NCBI RefSeq assembly: GCF_036248275.1
Contig: NZ_CP109181.1
Location: 8,308,001-8,372,000, forward strand
Source of the DNA: Streptomyces sp. NBC_01716
GTDB lineage: Bacteria; Actinomycetota; Actinomycetes; Streptomycetales; Streptomycetaceae
Reading direction: 5' to 3'
Length of the DNA stretch: 64,000 nt
Shown: piece by piece, positions 50,300 through 58,911 of the stretch
Layout of the letters: each line of letters starts with the position of its first letter
Numbering within the stretch: position 1 is the stretch's first letter
Notes under the pieces: model-generated
Told to the model about the DNA's origin: nothing
Seen by the model: the letters and a program-made list of their open reading frames with translations, nothing else
Databases searched by the model: none
Translations under genes and position numbers: made by a program

Positions 50300-52144
50300 C
50301 TACCTGGACAGCAGCGGCTCCAGCGGCGGCAGCGGAATGTCCGGCAGGTCGGGGAGGTCGGGGACGAGCGGCGGGATGGAGCCCAACGGGTCGGTCTCGA
50401 CGACATAGCTGCAGTACGTGTACGAGTAGCCGGGATCGATCGACATCCCGTCCGTCGTGCTCGTGACGTCGTCCGCCGCGTCCCCGGAGTGCTTCAGGAG
50501 GAAGTGGTAGTCACCCACGGGCAGTCGCAGCGTCTTCCTCGGGTAGTTCTTGCCGGAGTCCTTGCAGGCCCTGTCCACGGCGTCGTAGCTGGAGTAGTTC
50601 ACACAGCCGCCGCACGCCTTGATCTTGACCGTGCCCGTCACGGGCCCCGTGTAGAGGATCTCCACCGCGTCCGACGCGTCGTTGCTGATCACCACTTCGA
50701 GACGGGGACCGCCCGGCGCGTTCGCGGGCGGCAGACGGTCGCCGGCCGCGCCGCGTTCCGTGGCGATCTCGGCGGCGATGGCGATGTCCCGCGCCCTGTC
50801 CCTGCGTGAACTGTCCTTGTAGGTGGACCTGAACGAGGTCAGCGTCTCCAGGGCGAGTTCGAAGTCCTTGTCCTTGAACTGGTCGACACCGCAGGCGTAT
50901 GTCCCCGACTCCACGGCCGACGCGGCGGTCTTCTTGAGCGCGGCCGTGTCCGTCTCGAAGGTGCCGACCATCGTGGAGATGCTCTCCAACTCGGTGGTGG
51001 TCGAGCAGGGATCGGTTCCGCCCAGCTTCCCGGAGCGGTCCTTGATCGCGGCGGTCACGGCCGGCTTCACCGCCGCCGCCTGCTCCGACTCAGGGAACAG
51101 CGAGATGAGTTCGGCCAGGTCACCCCGGTCGGAGACCGGCTTGCTCGACGCCAGTCCCAGCTTCCCGCACTCCAGGAGCGAGGTGGCCAGCGGCTGGTCG
51201 GGCCATTTGGCCAGCTCGCCGAGCAGGTCGGCGCCGATCGAATCGGGCACGTCGCGCAGGTAGGCGAGGGCGTCGACGGCGTCGCAGTAGTTCTTCTCCG
51301 TATAAGGGACGGACACGGCGTTGTAGAACGTGGTGAGCCGCTTCGGCACGAGCTTGCCCGCCCTCGAATCCCCCTCGTTCTCGCCGAGTTCGCGGTAGAC
51401 CGTGAGGGCGGCGGTGAAGCCCGCACTCTTGTCCTTGCTGGTGCCGCTGCCCTCGCGCGTCGCCTCGACCTTCTTGTCGGCCACGGCGAGCCGGTCGAGA
51501 AGCATCCGCTCGACGGCCTCGTCCTGGGCCGCGTCGTAGGCGACGGCCCCGCCCACGGGTATCACGAGCAGGACCAGGGCCACGGCGACGGCCAGGGCGG
51601 GCCGCAGAGCGGGGAGCACCAACGGGGGCCGTGCGACAGGGACTCGGGCGCGCCGCGCGCCGTCGACGGCCGCGGCGATCAGCACCAGGGCGTACAGCGC
51701 GACAAGCGGTCCGGGTGCGCCGTTGGTGTCGGCGGGCAGCACGAGCAGCAGGAACAGCGCGGTCGCGGCCAGGCTGAGTCCGACCCGGAGCCAGTCGCGG
51801 ATCAGGACGTAACCGAGCCCCAGGCCGGTCAGGTTGAGGAGCGCGACGGCGGCGACATGACCGGACGCCGGCGGCGGACCGACGGGCTGGGGAGGAGCGG
51901 CGGGCGGCGGAAAGCCGAAGGCGGGCGGCTGGGCCGGTGGCGGCGGTGTCACCGGGGGCTGGTCGGGTCGCGTCGGGGGCGGTGAGGCCGGCGGCGGTGG
52001 CGTCAGCGGCTGCGCCGGTACCGACGGCGGTACGGCGTCGCTGGGTTCGCCGGCGCCCGTAGCCGAAGTATCCGGGTCGCTGCCGGCTTCGGAGCCGGAG
52101 CCCCCGCCCGTACCTCTCTCGTCACTGTCTCTGCCCGTGGCCAT
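50300..52144 (-). CDS. Large membrane-anchored hypothetical protein
   Basis: 614 aa. The first 90 residues are Pro/Gly/Ser-rich and disordered (PPPPASPPPTRP). Four or five hydrophobic segments follow (about residues 95-215), including VALLNLTGLGLGYVLIRDWLRVG. The remaining 380 residues are extracytoplasmic, helical and repeat-like (tetratricopeptide-like: DAVDALAYLRDVPDSIGADLL; QFKDKDFELALETLTSFRSTY). The C-terminal beta domain has paired cysteines (ACGGCVNYSSYDAVDRAC). No enzyme motif is visible. It may be a cell-surface scaffold or sensor; not assignable to a known system. Confidence 0.75.
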   Translation of the reverse strand: MATGRDSDERGTGGGSGSEAGSDPDTSATGAGEPSDAVPPSVPAQPLTPPPPASPPPTRPDQPPVTPPPPAQPPAFGFPPPAAPPQPVGPPPASGHVAAVALLNLTGLGLGYVLIRDWLRVGLSLAATALFLLLVLPADTNGAPGPLVALYALVLIAAAVDGARRARVPVARPPLVLPALRPALAVAVALVLLVIPVGGAVAYDAAQDEAVERMLLDRLAVADKKVEATREGSGTSKDKSAGFTAALTVYRELGENEGDSRAGKLVPKRLTTFYNAVSVPYTEKNYCDAVDALAYLRDVPDSIGADLLGELAKWPDQPLATSLLECGKLGLASSKPVSDRGDLAELISLFPESEQAAAVKPAVTAAIKDRSGKLGGTDPCSTTTELESISTMVGTFETDTAALKKTAASAVESGTYACGVDQFKDKDFELALETLTSFRSTYKDSSRRDRARDIAIAAEIATERGAAGDRLPPANAPGGPRLEVVISNDASDAVEILYTGPVTGTVKIKACGGCVNYSSYDAVDRACKDSGKNYPRKTLRLPVGDYHFLLKHSGDAADDVTSTTDGMSIDPGYSYTYCSYVVETDPLGSIPPLVPDLPDLPDIPLPPLEPLLSR

Positions 52145-52493
52145 GTGCCCCCCTGTGGTGTTGTGCCGCAGTCTCCCACTGCTACTTCATACAGTGAACG
52201 TCAAGGTCGGTGCCGTGCAAGGCGGTTGGGAACGATCGCGGTATCCGCCCCGCGCGGCCCGACTCCCGCGGTCGAACCGAAATTCGGCCATGAAGAGGGA
52301 TTGGCGCACAAGAAATCTGGCCAGAATGATGCCGTGACAGTGAGTCTGCGAACTACATAATAATACGTTGGGGCGCTCCCAAAGATCATTGATTCTGCTC
52401 TCCGGGAATCGCCCTTGCCGCCGTGCACCGTCAGTATCCTGCAATATGTCCCAGGCCACCGGGCCACCAATGAACGGTGCGAGGAGAGCGGCC

Positions 52494-53111
52494 GTGCATG
52501 ATGAATTCCTGTGCCATGTCACCGCCTACGGAGTCAGTGGCGGTCAGCGTATAGGCGTACCCCTGGGAACGTATCGCGCCCCCACTCTGTCTCTTGCACT
52601 GTGGTGGTTACGGGACCGGGCGACATGGATTGCGGAGCGTCTCGATCCGAGCCCCGACAACGACAATTTTCCCGCCGAGGCACTCGCCCCGCTGGCGGAC
52701 AACGTCCCTGACGTACCACAGATGTTGCGGGCCTGGCGCGACAATCGGGCCCATCAGGACCGGGTCGCGGAACATCTGGCGGCGGGACATCTCATTCGAG
52801 TGGCCACACGCGACGAAACCACGGAATACGAACTGCTCGCGGAATCCGTTGACGCGCTGCGGATGGACCGTGCCAGCCCCTCGCTGATCGACGAGACGGA
52901 AATCCAGGACGTGTACGCCGACGACGGCGCCTACCGGCGGACTTCCGTCGCCGGGGAGCAGGAGTACGAGTACGGGCGTGCGCAGGAGAGGCAGGAGAGT
53001 GAGTACCGTTACGCGTACGCATATGTAAAGCCGTCGGAAGGCGCCGGGAAATGGCGCAGGTCCGACGACTCCTTCGCCGACACGTTGCAACTGGGCAGGC
53101 TGCCCCGCTAA
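52494..53111 (+). CDS. Hypothetical protein
   Basis: 205 aa from the GTG at 52494, chosen because GAGGAG lies 10 nt upstream; ATGs at 52446 and 52470 are alternatives. VHDEFLCHVTAYGVSGGQRIGVPLGTYRA precedes a helical middle part with TLSLALWWLRDRATWIAERLDPSPDNDN. The C-terminus is rich in Glu, Tyr and Arg (EQEYEYGRAQERQESEYRYAYAYVK), which is unusual. The gene and its upstream region are lower in GC than the rest of the window. No function assigned. Confidence 0.65.
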   Translation: MHDEFLCHVTAYGVSGGQRIGVPLGTYRAPTLSLALWWLRDRATWIAERLDPSPDNDNFPAEALAPLADNVPDVPQMLRAWRDNRAHQDRVAEHLAAGHLIRVATRDETTEYELLAESVDALRMDRASPSLIDETEIQDVYADDGAYRRTSVAGEQEYEYGRAQERQESEYRYAYAYVKPSEGAGKWRRSDDSFADTLQLGRLPR

Positions 53112-53193
53112 TCGCGGGACGGGCGTCTCGGAATAACTTCTTCCGCGCCGTCGTTCCCCGTCTCGGAACACGTGGCGCGCGGCGCGCGCCGCA

Positions 53194-53219
53194 CAACGGC
53201 CGCTCTCGCGCGGCCGTTG
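53194..53219. terminator. Hairpin after hypothetical gene
   Basis: CAACGGCCGC / GCGGCCGTTG arms with loop TCTCGC. Confidence 0.7.
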
Positions 53220-53300
53220 CTACGGTCGGATTCGCACGGGCCCGGGGCCCTCCCCACGCGGGATGCCACGGGCGAGGCGATCCTCGGAAGGAGACGGCAG

Positions 53301-53705
53301 ATGCTGTTCGGCAAAGAGCATGTGAAGCGCTACCAGGAGACGGACGGCGAGGTGGGACACATCTGGGAGAACGGCACGACCACGCTGATCCTCACCACCA
53401 CCGGCCGCAAGAGCGGCGAGCAGCGCAGCACCCCCCTCATCTACCGTGACCACGGTGACGACGTGATGGTCGTCGCCTCCCACGGCGGCGCCGACGTGGA
53501 TCCGCAGTGGTACCGCAACATCCAGGCGGACCCCGAGGTCCGGGTACAGGTGAAGGGCGACCGCTTCGCCGCCCGCGCGCGCACCGCGACGGCCGAGGAG
53601 CGGCCGGAGCTGTGGCGCCGGATGGCCGAGGTCTGGCCCGCGTACGACGAGTACGAGACCAAGACGGACCGGGAGATCCCCGTGGTCGTCCTGGAACGCG
53701 TCTGA
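53301..53705 (+). CDS. Deazaflavin (F420)-dependent nitroreductase-family protein
   Basis: 134 aa from the ATG at 53301, preceded by GGAAGGAGACGGCAG. It belongs to the DDN/F420H2-dependent quinone reductase family: TLILTTTGRKSGEQRSTPLIYRD is the F420-binding signature, with WYRNIQADPEVRVQVKGDRFAARAR following. It would use reduced F420 to reduce quinones or other electron acceptors. A convergent F420-dependent luciferase-like gene follows, sharing the cofactor. Confidence 0.9.
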   Translation: MLFGKEHVKRYQETDGEVGHIWENGTTTLILTTTGRKSGEQRSTPLIYRDHGDDVMVVASHGGADVDPQWYRNIQADPEVRVQVKGDRFAARARTATAEERPELWRRMAEVWPAYDEYETKTDREIPVVVLERV

Positions 53706-53767
53706 CCTGTTCGGCCGTGCGCGCCGGCCGCCGATGGCAGCCGGCGCGTTCTTCGCTTCCGTGAAGC

Positions 53768-53792
53768 CGCCCGCCCGCACCGCGGGCGGGCG
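53768..53792. terminator. Bidirectional hairpin
   Basis: CGCCCGCCCGC / GCGGGCGGGCG with a 3-nt loop followed by TTCGT, between the convergent F420-type genes. Confidence 0.75.
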
Positions 53793-53813
53793 TTCGTCTG
53801 TGACGGCCGCCCG

Positions 53814-54701
53814 TCAGCTCCGTGGTGTCAGCTCCAGCGCCTCGGCCAGCGTGCGCCACTCGGTGAGGGGCAGATGCTTGCTCCGGTCGCCGACCAGCAC
53901 CTGAAGCGCCAGATGGTCGGCGCCCGCGTTCTCGTACTCCTCGACCCGCGTACGCACCGTATCGGCGTCGCCCAGCGCGAAGAGCGAGGCCAGGAGCCGG
54001 TCGCTGCCGCCGTCCGCGAAGTCGCCCTCGGTGAAGCCGAGCCGGAGCAGGTTGTTGGTGTAGTTGGGCAGTTGGAGATACATCGACAGCATCCCGCGCG
54101 CGACGCCGCGGGCCGCGTCGATGTCCGTGTCGAGTACGACGGTGAGTTCCGGCGCGAGCAGAGCGTCCGGACCCAGCGCTGCGCGGGCCTCCGCCGTGTG
54201 CTCCGCGGTGACGAGATAGGGATGCGCGCCCGCCGCCCGCCCGGCGGCGAGCTTCAGCATCTTCGGGCCGAGTGCGGCGAGTACCCGCCCCGACGCGGGG
54301 ACGGGGGCCGCCGCGGCGTCGAGTGCGTCGAGGTACTCGACCATGGCCGAATAGGGCCGAGCGTAGTTGGGGGTGAGACTGCCGTGGCTGACGCCGAGAC
54401 CGAGGACGAAGCGGCCCGCGGCGTCCTGCTGGAGCCGCGCCGACTGCTCGGCGACGGCCTGGGCCCGGTGTTCCCAGATACTGAGGATGCCGGTCGCGAC
54501 GGTGATGTGCCGGGTCGCGTCGACGACGGGAGCGACCTGGTCCAGCGACGGGCTGCCGCCCATCCAGACCGTTCCGTAGCCGAGCGCGTCGAGCTCGGCG
54601 ACGGCCGCCGGGACGGCGGCGAGGCCGTCGGGGTCGGAGGGGTGCAGGGCCGAACTCCAGATACCGATCCTGCCGAAACGTGCGTGATTCACAGAGGGCA
54701 T
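53814..54701 (-). CDS. LLM-class F420-dependent oxidoreductase
   Basis: 295 aa, luciferase-like TIM barrel: RIGIWSSALHPSDPDGLAAVPAAVAELDALGYGTVWMGGSP, VATGILSIWEHRAQAVAEQSARL, and GRFVLGLGVSHGSLTPNYARPYSAMVEYLDAL. The latter is typical of the TIGR03620-type F420-dependent actinobacterial group. It should transfer hydride from F420H2 or FMNH2 to an unknown substrate. It is convergent with the F420-type nitroreductase gene. Confidence 0.9.
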   Translation of the reverse strand: MPSVNHARFGRIGIWSSALHPSDPDGLAAVPAAVAELDALGYGTVWMGGSPSLDQVAPVVDATRHITVATGILSIWEHRAQAVAEQSARLQQDAAGRFVLGLGVSHGSLTPNYARPYSAMVEYLDALDAAAAPVPASGRVLAALGPKMLKLAAGRAAGAHPYLVTAEHTAEARAALGPDALLAPELTVVLDTDIDAARGVARGMLSMYLQLPNYTNNLLRLGFTEGDFADGGSDRLLASLFALGDADTVRTRVEEYENAGADHLALQVLVGDRSKHLPLTEWRTLAEALELTPRS

Positions 54702-54893
54702 ACCGAAAACGTAACTCAGCGGCTCTCGGGTGCCCCGCCGCCCCGCCAGCGCGCCCTTCCGCCGGCGCCGGCGGGCCCCTCCGTCGTGACGGGATGGTTC
54801 CCCGCCCGTTCATCAAACCAACATCCGCCGCTCACTCGATGTCGACAACATCGCCCTACCCCCCCGGCCGGCTGAACGACATATAGGAGCCCC

Positions 54894-55841
54894 GTGAAGA
54901 TCCTCCGTAAGTTCTCATCAGGCGCGAGCACCGGGAGGCCGCGGCCGGGCCGGCCGGCCGGTGCGCGAGTGGGCACTCGGATTCGCGATCTGGAGGAGGC
55001 GAACGGGCGGACGGCGCTGGAGGCGGCGCGGGTGAGGCCGGTCACCACCTCCGACATTCTTACCAAGCACCGCAAGGGCTTCCCGCACCACGGCTGGGTC
55101 GAGATCGACTCCGAGCACTGTCCGCCGTTCGTCATGTTCTGCGCGAACGACGAGGCCGTCGCCCTTGACACCGTCTGGAACGGCCGCTTCGGTTACGAGT
55201 CGTCGAGCCTGCGTCACTGGAGCCGGCTCGCCGCCACCAGCCGTACGATCCTGGACGTCGGCGCGCACGTCGGTTACTACGCCATGATCGCGGCCCTCTC
55301 CGCCCCCAAGGCCACGGTTCACGCGTTCGAGCCGGTGCCGCCGATCCACGCGAGGCTGGCGGTCAACCACCGGGCGAACAACCTCAAGAATCTCGTACTG
55401 CACCAGAACGGCGTCTCGGACCACGGCGGCACCGCGGACATCAACATCCGCTTCCCGCTGTCGAACCTGCTCTCCACCGGCTCGTCGCTGGAGGACTTCA
55501 CCAAGCCGCCGGCCAGCGCGTTCACCACTCGCGTCCATCTGCTCACCGTGGACGAGACCCTGGGCGACACCCCGGTCGACCTGATCAAGATCGACGTCGA
55601 GGGCCATGAGCCGAGCGTCCTCGCCGGAGCGCGCGGCGTCATCAAGCGCGATCGCCCGGTCATCATTCTCGAAGCCCTGCACAAGACGTTGCTCGGCAAG
55701 CTCACCGAGCCCTTCGAAGGTCTCGACTACACCTTCCGCTGGATCTCGGAGGCGGACGGCCGGCTCGTCCCCATCACCGGGGACCGCCCGGAGAAGAGCC
55801 GCAACCTGATCTTCGCGCCGAGGGAGCGGGAGTACTCCTGA
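54894..55841 (+). CDS. FkbM-family methyltransferase
   Basis: 315 aa from the GTG at 54894 (TAGGAGCCCC upstream). The SAM-binding motif I is TILDVGAHVGYYAMIAAL. HAFEPVPPIHARLAVNHRANN and the FkbM signature VDLIKIDVEGHEPSVLAGA follow. FkbM enzymes methylate hydroxyl groups of sugars, polyketides or glycolipids. No glycosyltransferase or biosynthetic genes are adjacent, so the acceptor cannot be inferred. The N-terminal 40 residues are basic and low-complexity. Confidence 0.9.
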   Translation: MKILRKFSSGASTGRPRPGRPAGARVGTRIRDLEEANGRTALEAARVRPVTTSDILTKHRKGFPHHGWVEIDSEHCPPFVMFCANDEAVALDTVWNGRFGYESSSLRHWSRLAATSRTILDVGAHVGYYAMIAALSAPKATVHAFEPVPPIHARLAVNHRANNLKNLVLHQNGVSDHGGTADINIRFPLSNLLSTGSSLEDFTKPPASAFTTRVHLLTVDETLGDTPVDLIKIDVEGHEPSVLAGARGVIKRDRPVIILEALHKTLLGKLTEPFEGLDYTFRWISEADGRLVPITGDRPEKSRNLIFAPREREYS

Positions 55842-55991
55842 CCCGCCCCTCCGCCCGCCGCACCGGCCGGACATGGCGCCGCCCCGGCACGGGCGGTGAC
55901 GCTCGTGCCGGGGCGGCTGGTCGGCGGATCCGGTCGGCCCGGTCGGCCTGCCGGGTCCGCCGGTTCAGTTGTCCGGTCGGTCGGCCGGTGG

Positions 55992-56336
55992 TCAGCTGAA
56001 GACGACCGAACGGACCATCAGCCGCTCGGAGGCGTGGCCGCCGCCCGGCCGAAGGGTGAACTGGGGGCCTTCGCACTCGGCGCCCTCGAAGACGGTCGCC
56101 GTGGCGTCCGTGTTGTTGCGGGGGCTGTGCGCCGGCTCCGACGTCTCGTTCTCGACCTCGGGCAGCGTGATGCACTCGCCGCTCTGCGGGTCCGTCAGGG
56201 CCGAGGTCTCGGAGATGCCGGCCTCGGTGCCGTGCTGGTAGGTGAAGTCACCCTGGGCCGCGCCGGCCGAGGCCGGAAGGGCGATGACGAGGGCGAGGGC
56301 GCCGACGGCGGCAGCCACACTGGTACGAAGTCGCAC
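55992..56336 (-). CDS. Small secreted protein
   Basis: 114 aa from the GTG at 56336, which has GGAG 6 nt upstream; an in-frame ATG at 56348 is an alternative. A Sec signal (LRTSVAAAVGALALVIALPASAGA) is followed by an 88-residue mature part containing CITLPEVENETSEPAHSPRN and a C-terminal FEGAECEGPQFTLRPGG. This looks like half of a beta/gamma-crystallin-like or inhibitor-type beta fold with two Cys that could form a disulfide. Homologues are known only as secreted actinobacterial proteins of unknown function. It neighbours a secreted subtilase gene. Confidence 0.75.
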   Translation of the reverse strand: MRLRTSVAAAVGALALVIALPASAGAAQGDFTYQHGTEAGISETSALTDPQSGECITLPEVENETSEPAHSPRNNTDATATVFEGAECEGPQFTLRPGGGHASERLMVRSVVFS

Positions 56337-56545
56337 AGGACACTCCATTGGTGCGGTGGGGGTGGAACGGGTCGCCGAAAGACTGTCCCGGCCTGTGTGG
56401 ATGTTCTCCGAACATCCCGGTTCGTCCTCCCAACAGCGGGTTGCAGAAACGATTCTGCGTGCGCCATGTGGGTCTCCGGCCTGGTCACTCACCCGGTCAT
56501 CGGCCTGATCATCAGCCCGATCTCCTGCCCGTCGGAGCCCTTCTG

Positions 56546-57736
56546 TCAGAGCCCGTCGGTGAACAGAAGCCGGTTCGGCGAGCCCTGGGTCACGGCCGAC
56601 AGCCTGTTCTCGGTGGCCGAGCCGCCGAGCCATTCCGCCAGGTCCTCCGGACTCGCGTCCGGGTGCTCCGCCTGGTAGAGCGCCGCCACACCGGCGACAT
56701 GCGGCGAGGCCATCGACGTACCGTTCAGCGAGACGTCGCCGCCGCCCAGCTTGGCGGAGACGATGGCGGCCCCCGGCGCGTACAGCGACAGGCACTTCCC
56801 GTGGTTGGAGAAGCCGGACTGCTTGTCGTTCCGGTCGGTCGAGCCGACCGTCACGACACCCTCCGCGGAGGCCGGTGAGACGGAGCAGGCGTCCACCCCG
56901 TCGTTGCCCGCCGCGAGGACCGGCAGGACGCCCTGCCGCGAGAGCGCCGTCGCCGCGTTGTTCACGGCGACCGACTTCGGGCCGCCGAGCGATCCGTTGA
57001 GTACGGCCGGCTGCTTGGCGTTGGCGGCGACCCAGTCGAAGCCGGCGAGGATCCCCGACCAGGTGCCCTTGCCCTTGCAGTCCAGGACCCGGACGCTGAC
57101 CAGATCGGCCTCGGGAGCCACGCCGTACGTACGACCGGCGACCGTGCCCGCCACATGTGTGCCGTGGCCCTGGCAGTCCTTGCCCTGCCGGCCGTCGCCG
57201 ATGGCGTCGTAACCGGGCCTGGCGCGCCCTTCGAACTCCTCGTGGCCGAAGTCGATGCCCGTGTCGATGACATACGCGGTGACACCCTTGCCGGTGCTCT
57301 TCGCGTCGTAGCGGCCGTCCAGCGGCAGTTCCTGCTGGTCGATCCGGTCCAGCCCCCAGGACGAGGCGGGCACCAGGCTCTTCGCCGGAGCGGTCTCCAG
57401 CGCCTCGATCTCGGAGTCCTCCTCGACGGCGGTGACGCCGGGAGTCGCCCGGATGGTCTTGAGCTGGGTGGGCGTCAGCTCGGCGGCGAATCCGCGCAGC
57501 ACGCTCGTGTACGTGAACAGGGGCTTCACCCCTGCCCTGTTGAGCAGTTTGCTCGCGTCGAAGGCGGCGTCGACAGAGACGATGTAACGGTTGAGAAGCG
57601 GCGCGGCCGAGCGGTGCAGCGGCGCGGAGTGGGTCTCGGCGGAGGCCGGCTGGACCGTGGTGGGGAGCGGACCGGCGGCCACCACCACCGCGCTTGTGGC
57701 GACGAGGAACATGCTGAGTTTCAGGCGATTTCTCAT
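56546..57736 (-). CDS. Secreted S8 (subtilisin-like) serine protease
   Basis: 396 aa. A signal peptide (1-33) and an inhibitor-I9 propeptide (about 49-112: RYIVSVDAAFDASKLL ... TPGVTAVEEDSEI) precede a mature catalytic domain of proteinase-K type. The full active site is present: D158 (AYVIDTGID), H191 (GHGTHVAG), oxyanion N278 (AAGNDG) and S341 (NGTSMASPH). It is an extracellular protease, self-processed after export. The short upstream region is unusually A+T-rich and carries a GATCAAA/TTTGATC dyad. Confidence 0.94.
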   Translation of the reverse strand: MRNRLKLSMFLVATSAVVVAAGPLPTTVQPASAETHSAPLHRSAAPLLNRYIVSVDAAFDASKLLNRAGVKPLFTYTSVLRGFAAELTPTQLKTIRATPGVTAVEEDSEIEALETAPAKSLVPASSWGLDRIDQQELPLDGRYDAKSTGKGVTAYVIDTGIDFGHEEFEGRARPGYDAIGDGRQGKDCQGHGTHVAGTVAGRTYGVAPEADLVSVRVLDCKGKGTWSGILAGFDWVAANAKQPAVLNGSLGGPKSVAVNNAATALSRQGVLPVLAAGNDGVDACSVSPASAEGVVTVGSTDRNDKQSGFSNHGKCLSLYAPGAAIVSAKLGGGDVSLNGTSMASPHVAGVAALYQAEHPDASPEDLAEWLGGSATENRLSAVTQGSPNRLLFTDGL

Positions 57737-57753
57737 GAAAAGTACTCAAACAT

Positions 57754-57771
57754 GATCAAATTATTTTGATC
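57754..57771. promoter_or_regulatory. A+T-rich dyad upstream of the S8 protease gene
   Basis: GATCAAA-TTAT-TTTGATC is a perfect inverted repeat 17 bp upstream of the protease start, in the most A+T-rich patch of the neighbourhood. It likely coincides with the -10 region and an operator. Confidence 0.5.
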
Positions 57772-57878
57772 CGCAGGCTGGCGGGTCGTTCACCCGACCA
57801 GATGGGCCCGGTCCATGGCGTGATGTGTGGGCGGTACGTCGTTGACGACACGATCGGCGGACGCGCAGGCTGGACGGT

Positions 57879-58856
57879 GTGCAGCACAGACGAGTTGTCT
57901 TCGTGATCTTCGAGGGGTTCCAGTCGCTCGACCTCTCTGGTCCCTTCGAGGTGTTCCAGCAGGCGGACCGGGCAGCGCCCGGCTACGACTGCCGGATCGT
58001 TGCCCCCGTCGCGGGCCCGGTGCGTTCGGCCGGCGGTCTGCGGGTGCACGCCGACCACGGGATCGCGGACCTGGATCCCGCCGGGATCGACACCTTGGTG
58101 GTCGCCGGCGGGGGAGGAGTCGACGAGGCGGCGCGTAACGCCGACCTCGTCGGGTGGATCGCCGGGGCGGGCGCCACCGCCCGCCGGGTCACCTCGGTGT
58201 GCAGCGGGGTGTTCCTGCTCGCCGCCGCCGGGCTGCTCGACGGACGGCGCGTCACCACCCACTGGAGCCGCGACGGTCAGCTGCGCCGTGAGCATCCCGG
58301 GCTGACCGTGGACACTCGGCCGATCTTCGTGCGCGACGGGCGGGTCTGGACGTCCGCCGGGGTGACCGCGGGCATGGACCTGGCGCTCGCGCTGGTCGAG
58401 GACGACCTCGGCCACGAGGTCGCCCACACCGTCGCCCAGCATCTTGTGCTCTTCCTGCGCAGGCCCGGCAGCCAGGCGCAGTTCAGTGTGCCGCTGTGGT
58501 CCGCGCAGCCCGCCACCGACCCGGTCCGGGCCGCCGTATCCGCGGTCCACGCCGATCCCGGCTCGCCGCACACCCTCGCCGGTCTGGCCGCCCGCGCCGG
58601 GCTGAGCCCGCGTCACCTCCAGCGCCGGTTCACCGCGGAGCTGGGGGTGGGACCCGGCGAGTACGTGGAGCGCGTACGGGTGGAGGCCGCCCAGCGGGCA
58701 CTGACCGGTGGTGACGAGCCGGTGGCCGCGATCGCGCGCCGCTGCGGACTCGGCAGCTCGGAATCACTGCGTCGCGCGTTCCACCGCCACTGCGGGGTGA
58801 CACCGACCGACTACCGGAACCGTTTCCGGACGACCGAAGGCGACACCGACACCTGA
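57879..58856 (+). CDS. GlxA-family AraC-type regulator (DJ-1/PfpI domain plus HTH)
   Basis: 325 aa from the GTG at 57879. The N-terminal DJ-1/PfpI domain (about 1-180: VVFVIFEGFQSLDLSGPFEVFQQ) has the nucleophile-elbow Cys in VTSVCSGVFLLAAAG. The C-terminal AraC double HTH follows (about 215-320: TLAGLAARAGLSPRHLQRRF; VAAIARRCGLGSSESLRRAFHRH). It is probably the activator of the stand-alone DJ-1/PfpI gene 55 bp downstream, whose product resembles its own sensory domain. Confidence 0.92.
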   Translation: MQHRRVVFVIFEGFQSLDLSGPFEVFQQADRAAPGYDCRIVAPVAGPVRSAGGLRVHADHGIADLDPAGIDTLVVAGGGGVDEAARNADLVGWIAGAGATARRVTSVCSGVFLLAAAGLLDGRRVTTHWSRDGQLRREHPGLTVDTRPIFVRDGRVWTSAGVTAGMDLALALVEDDLGHEVAHTVAQHLVLFLRRPGSQAQFSVPLWSAQPATDPVRAAVSAVHADPGSPHTLAGLAARAGLSPRHLQRRFTAELGVGPGEYVERVRVEAAQRALTGGDEPVAAIARRCGLGSSESLRRAFHRHCGVTPTDYRNRFRTTEGDTDT

Positions 58857-58911
58857 TGCCCGACGGCGCGGTTGACCACGAAGGACCACTTATGACGAAC
58901 GAGGACCGCCC

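Noticed and set aside
55992..57749. Open frame joining the small secreted protein to sequence opposite/out of frame with the S8 protease
   Set aside because: The upstream part is an Arg/Gly-rich shadow of the protease gene; only the last 114 residues (from 56336) look like protein.
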